A DNA stretch of 9,013 nucleotides from HGM12587 sp964561705. Its GTDB lineage: Bacteria; Bacillota; Clostridia; Lachnospirales; Lachnospiraceae. The translations under genes were made by a program, and so were the position numbers. Below, piece by piece: positions 6,907 through 9,013 of this stretch. The stretch's first letter is position 1. Every line of letters begins with the position of its first letter. The stretch covers positions 1 to 9,013 of the forward strand of contig CAZLQJ010000066.1 of NCBI GenBank assembly GCA_964561705.1. The letters run 5' to 3'. The notes under the pieces were generated by a model. It was not told the origin of the DNA and ran no database searches. It worked only from the letters and a program-made list of their open reading frames with translations.

Positions 6907-6923
6907 GCCGCTCTCCTGTTTTT
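6879..6923. terminator. Bidirectional terminator overlapping the end of the DUF5721-like gene
   Basis: AAAAACAGGAGA (6881-6892) pairs perfectly with TCTCCTGTTTTT (6912-6923), a 12-bp stem with a 19-base loop. On the plus strand the T-run is 6919-6923; on the minus strand it is seven T from 6885 to 6879, just after htpG. The left arm lies within the last codons of the DUF5721-like gene and the stop codon (6904-6906) is in the loop. Confidence 0.8.
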
Positions 6924-6933
6924 GATTGATCCA

Positions 6934-8907
6934 CTATTTTGTTAAAAGCATCATGATCTGATTGCTTCTTGTGATAAATTTGGTCATAGCTTCCGGTGCA
7001 AGCGGTTTATGGCTGATCATTGCAAGATCATACAGCTGTTCACAGAACATTGCCGTCTGTTCTTCGTCTTTATGAGCCAAAACATACTGAACCAGTTGAT
7101 TATTTGCATTTAAAATGAGTGTTTCTTCTCCGCCAAACATTGCCGGATCCATGCCCGCCATGCCATACATTTTCATCATATCCTGCATACGTCTGCTTTC
7201 CTCAGACAATGTGATCATAGAAGAAATCTCTTCATTTTTCAGTTTTTCAACCTTCACCTGCAGATTTTCGTTGTGCAGTGTCTTTTTGAAGAGTTCTGTC
7301 AGGGCATCTGTCGTTTCTTTTAATTCTTCTTCTGATGCTTCTTCTTTAAAATCTTCTGTCAGTTCCGCATCAATTCTCTGGAAATGAAGTTCTTCATGCG
7401 CACGTTCCACATGTGTGATAAATGCCGAATCAATATTATGATGTAAGATTACCGCATCTTTGCCCTCAGCACGGAACATGTGAATGTACTGGCTCTGCTG
7501 AATCTCGTCAGTTACATAGAAGATGTTTGTCGGTTTCTTTTCTTCTTTTTCTGTTCCTTCTTCTGCTGTTTCTGTTGTTTCTGCATCTTTCGGAAGCAGA
7601 TCCTTCAAAGTCAGATATTTTCCATCCAGGTTTTTATAAAGGATGTAATCCATCATCTTATCTGAGAACTTGCTGTCCTTAATACATCCAAATTTGATAA
7701 ATGGATTGATATCATCCCAGTATTTTTCATAATCTTCACGCTGTGTCTTGCACATACCGCTTAAGCGGTCAGCAACCTTTTTGGTAATGTAATCAGAAAT
7801 CTTTCTAACAAAGCCATCATTCTGCAGCGCACTTCTGGAAACATTTAACGGAAGATCCGGACAATCGATGACACCTTTTAAAAGCATTAAGAATTCCGGG
7901 ATCACTTCTTTGATATTGTCTGCAATAAATACCTGGTTATTGTAAAGTTTGATGGTTCCTTCGATGGAATCATATTCTGTATTGATCTTCGGGAAGTACA
8001 AAATACCTTTTAAGTTGAACGGATAGTCCATATTTAAATGGATCCAGAACAATGGTTCCTTATAATCATGGAATACTTTTCTGTAAAATTCCAGGTACTG
8101 TTCTTTTTCACATTCGTTTGGATGCTTCGTCCAAAGCGGCTCCGTATCACTTAAAGATACCGGCATCTGTTTCTTCGGTTGCTCTTCCTTCGCTTCTTCA
8201 CCTTCGGTCGCTTCGCCTTCTTCTGTCACTGCTTCCGCTGTTTCTTCTTCCACATCAAAAGCCCCTTCTTCTTCCCCTTCTTTAAAAAGGAAGATTTCTG
8301 TCGGCATGAAAGAACAATATTTTTCAATTACTTCTCTTGCCCGATATTCGTTGGCAAATTCAAGGCTTTCTTCATTTAAAAATAATGTAATGGTCGTACC
8401 TACTTCTTTTTTATCTCCATCTGTCATAGAAAATTCCGTACCACCGTCACATTCCCAATGTACCGGAACGGCACCTTCTTTATAGGAAAGTGTATCAATA
8501 TGTACTTCATCTGCTACCATAAATGCAGAATAAAATCCCAGACCAAAATGTCCGATGATCTGATCTTCATTGGTCTTATCTTTATATTTTGCAAGGAAAT
8601 CTGTCGCACCGGAAAATGCGATCTGATTAATGTATTCTTCCACCTCATCCGCATCCATACCAAGACCTGTATCCACAAATTTCAGCGTTTTTTCCTCAGG
8701 ATTTACCAAAACAAGAACTCTGTTTTTATGATCTTCCGGGAATGTATATTCTCCCATCATTTCCAATTTTTTCAACTTTGTGATCGCATCACAGCCATTG
8801 GAGATCAATTCTCTAAAGAAAATATCATGGTCGGAATATAACCACTTTTTAATAATCGGGAAAATATTTTCGCTGTTAATCGATAAACTTCCATGTCTTT
8901 CGCTCAT
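6934..8907 (-). CDS. htpG: Molecular chaperone HtpG (Hsp90)
   Basis: This 657-residue protein is bacterial Hsp90, an ATP-driven dimeric chaperone of the cytoplasm. The GHKL ATPase domain (about 1-208) shows RELISNGCDA with Glu33 and Asn37, FVDTGLGM with Asp79, GHFGLGFYSAFMVAD (119-133) and VGTTITLFL (169-177). The middle domain carries LNVSRSALQ with the ATP-contacting Arg358; the usual Glu after this Arg is Ser. The C-terminal dimerisation region runs from about 500 to 657. It is longer than E. coli HtpG (624 residues) because of two acidic insertions: a Glu-rich linker at about 209-246 between the N and middle domains, like the eukaryotic charged linker, and a second at about 441-458. AAGGAG lies nine bases before the ATG. 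A sigma-A promoter and a CIRCE half-site upstream point to heat-shock control. It shares its terminator with the convergent gene. Confidence 0.96.
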   Translation of the reverse strand: MSERHGSLSINSENIFPIIKKWLYSDHDIFFRELISNGCDAITKLKKLEMMGEYTFPEDHKNRVLVLVNPEEKTLKFVDTGLGMDADEVEEYINQIAFSGATDFLAKYKDKTNEDQIIGHFGLGFYSAFMVADEVHIDTLSYKEGAVPVHWECDGGTEFSMTDGDKKEVGTTITLFLNEESLEFANEYRAREVIEKYCSFMPTEIFLFKEGEEEGAFDVEEETAEAVTEEGEATEGEEAKEEQPKKQMPVSLSDTEPLWTKHPNECEKEQYLEFYRKVFHDYKEPLFWIHLNMDYPFNLKGILYFPKINTEYDSIEGTIKLYNNQVFIADNIKEVIPEFLMLLKGVIDCPDLPLNVSRSALQNDGFVRKISDYITKKVADRLSGMCKTQREDYEKYWDDINPFIKFGCIKDSKFSDKMMDYILYKNLDGKYLTLKDLLPKDAETTETAEEGTEKEEKKPTNIFYVTDEIQQSQYIHMFRAEGKDAVILHHNIDSAFITHVERAHEELHFQRIDAELTEDFKEEASEEELKETTDALTELFKKTLHNENLQVKVEKLKNEEISSMITLSEESRRMQDMMKMYGMAGMDPAMFGGEETLILNANNQLVQYVLAHKDEEQTAMFCEQLYDLAMISHKPLAPEAMTKFITRSNQIMMLLTK

Positions 8908-8932
8908 AATGTAAAACTCCTTCTTTCTAAAC

Positions 8933-8960
8933 TTGTTTTCATTCGGTTGTTTTCAATCGT
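8933..8960 (-). repeat. 14-bp tandem direct repeat in the htpG leader
   Basis: Two adjacent 14-base units, 8933-8946 and 8947-8960, agree at 12 of 14 positions; on the minus strand each carries the exact core TGAAAACAA. They lie between the predicted htpG start point (near 8962) and the ribosome site (8917-8922), covering most of the leader. The spacing is more than one helical turn (14 bp). Confidence 0.65.
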
Positions 8961-8968
8961 TTAACAGT

Positions 8969-8997
8969 ATTTTAATACGCTCTATTTGAAAAGTCAA
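8969..8997 (-). promoter_or_regulatory. Predicted sigma-A promoter of htpG
   Basis: On the minus strand TTGACT (8997-8992), a 17-base spacer and TAAAAT (8974-8969) each match five of six consensus bases. Transcription would start near 8962, giving a leader of about 54 bases. A CIRCE half-site begins seven bases upstream of the -35. Confidence 0.75.
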
Positions 8998-9004
8998 CAA
9001 AAAA

Positions 9005-9013
9005 TTAGCACTC
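9005..9013. promoter_or_regulatory. CIRCE half-site (HrcA operator), cut by the window edge
   Basis: The last nine bases are TTAGCACTC, an exact match to the left arm of CIRCE (TTAGCACTC-N9-GAGTGCTAA), the operator of the heat-shock repressor HrcA. The second arm would fall at 9023-9031, outside the window. It lies just upstream of the htpG -35, so it could repress htpG, a divergent gene beyond the edge, or both. Only half is visible, so the call depends on the unseen arm. Confidence 0.6.

Noticed and set aside
7534..8283. Repetitive Glu codon stretches in htpG as DNA repeats
   Set aside because: They are low-complexity acidic codons rather than exact DNA repeats, and the reading frame is intact through both.
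8458..8841. 127-codon open frame on the plus strand, antisense to the htpG ATPase domain
   Set aside because: The opposite strand encodes conserved Hsp90 motifs throughout; the Phe/Ile/Cys-rich antisense product is typical of a reverse-strand artefact.

Overview
The window looks like ordinary chromosome from a low-to-moderate-GC Firmicute, most likely a gut clostridium of the Lachnospiraceae. This rests on the strong AGGAGG-type ribosome sites, vegetative promoters close to TTGACA/TATAAT, AT-rich intergenic DNA, an RND pump whose adaptor is a lipoprotein with no TolC-like partner in view, and a small protein resembling a family (DUF5721) that I associate with Lachnospiraceae. These assignments come from recognising protein motifs by eye, not from a search.

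Layout: (1) Bases 1-309 are the 3' end of argG (argininosuccinate synthase, + strand), ending at a perfect 12-bp hairpin shared with the convergent efflux operon. (2) Bases 378-4930 (- strand) are a two-gene efflux operon: an HlyD/AcrA-type adaptor lipoprotein followed, with a 25-bp overlap, by a 12-TM RND permease. It has its own promoter near 4972-5000. (3) Bases 5081-5311 (- strand) encode a 76-residue single-pass membrane protein with its own extended -10 promoter and terminator. (4) Bases 5400-6239 (- strand) encode a DegV/FakB-type fatty-acid-binding protein. (5) Divergent from it, bases 6406-6906 (+ strand) encode a DUF5721-like protein of unknown function whose promoter places +1 on the A of the ATG. 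(6) Bases 6934-8907 (- strand) are htpG (Hsp90), convergent with the previous gene and sharing its terminator. Its control region fills the right edge: a sigma-A promoter, a 14-bp tandem repeat in the leader, and a perfect CIRCE half-site at the last nine bases.

The genes are mostly independent transcription units; only the adaptor and permease clearly form one machine. DegV, the small membrane protein and the efflux pump all face the same way and could share some read-through, but each has its own promoter signals. Gaps between genes are all under 170 bp. I see no mobile element, CRISPR array, tRNA, rRNA or phage remnant, and no convincing new multi-gene system. The points of interest are regulatory (predicted leaderless mRNA, CIRCE half-site and repeat at htpG, divergent palindrome) and protein-level (altered proton-relay residues in the pump, Ser/Thr linker in the adaptor, acidic insertions in Hsp90, changed ligand-site residue in DegV).
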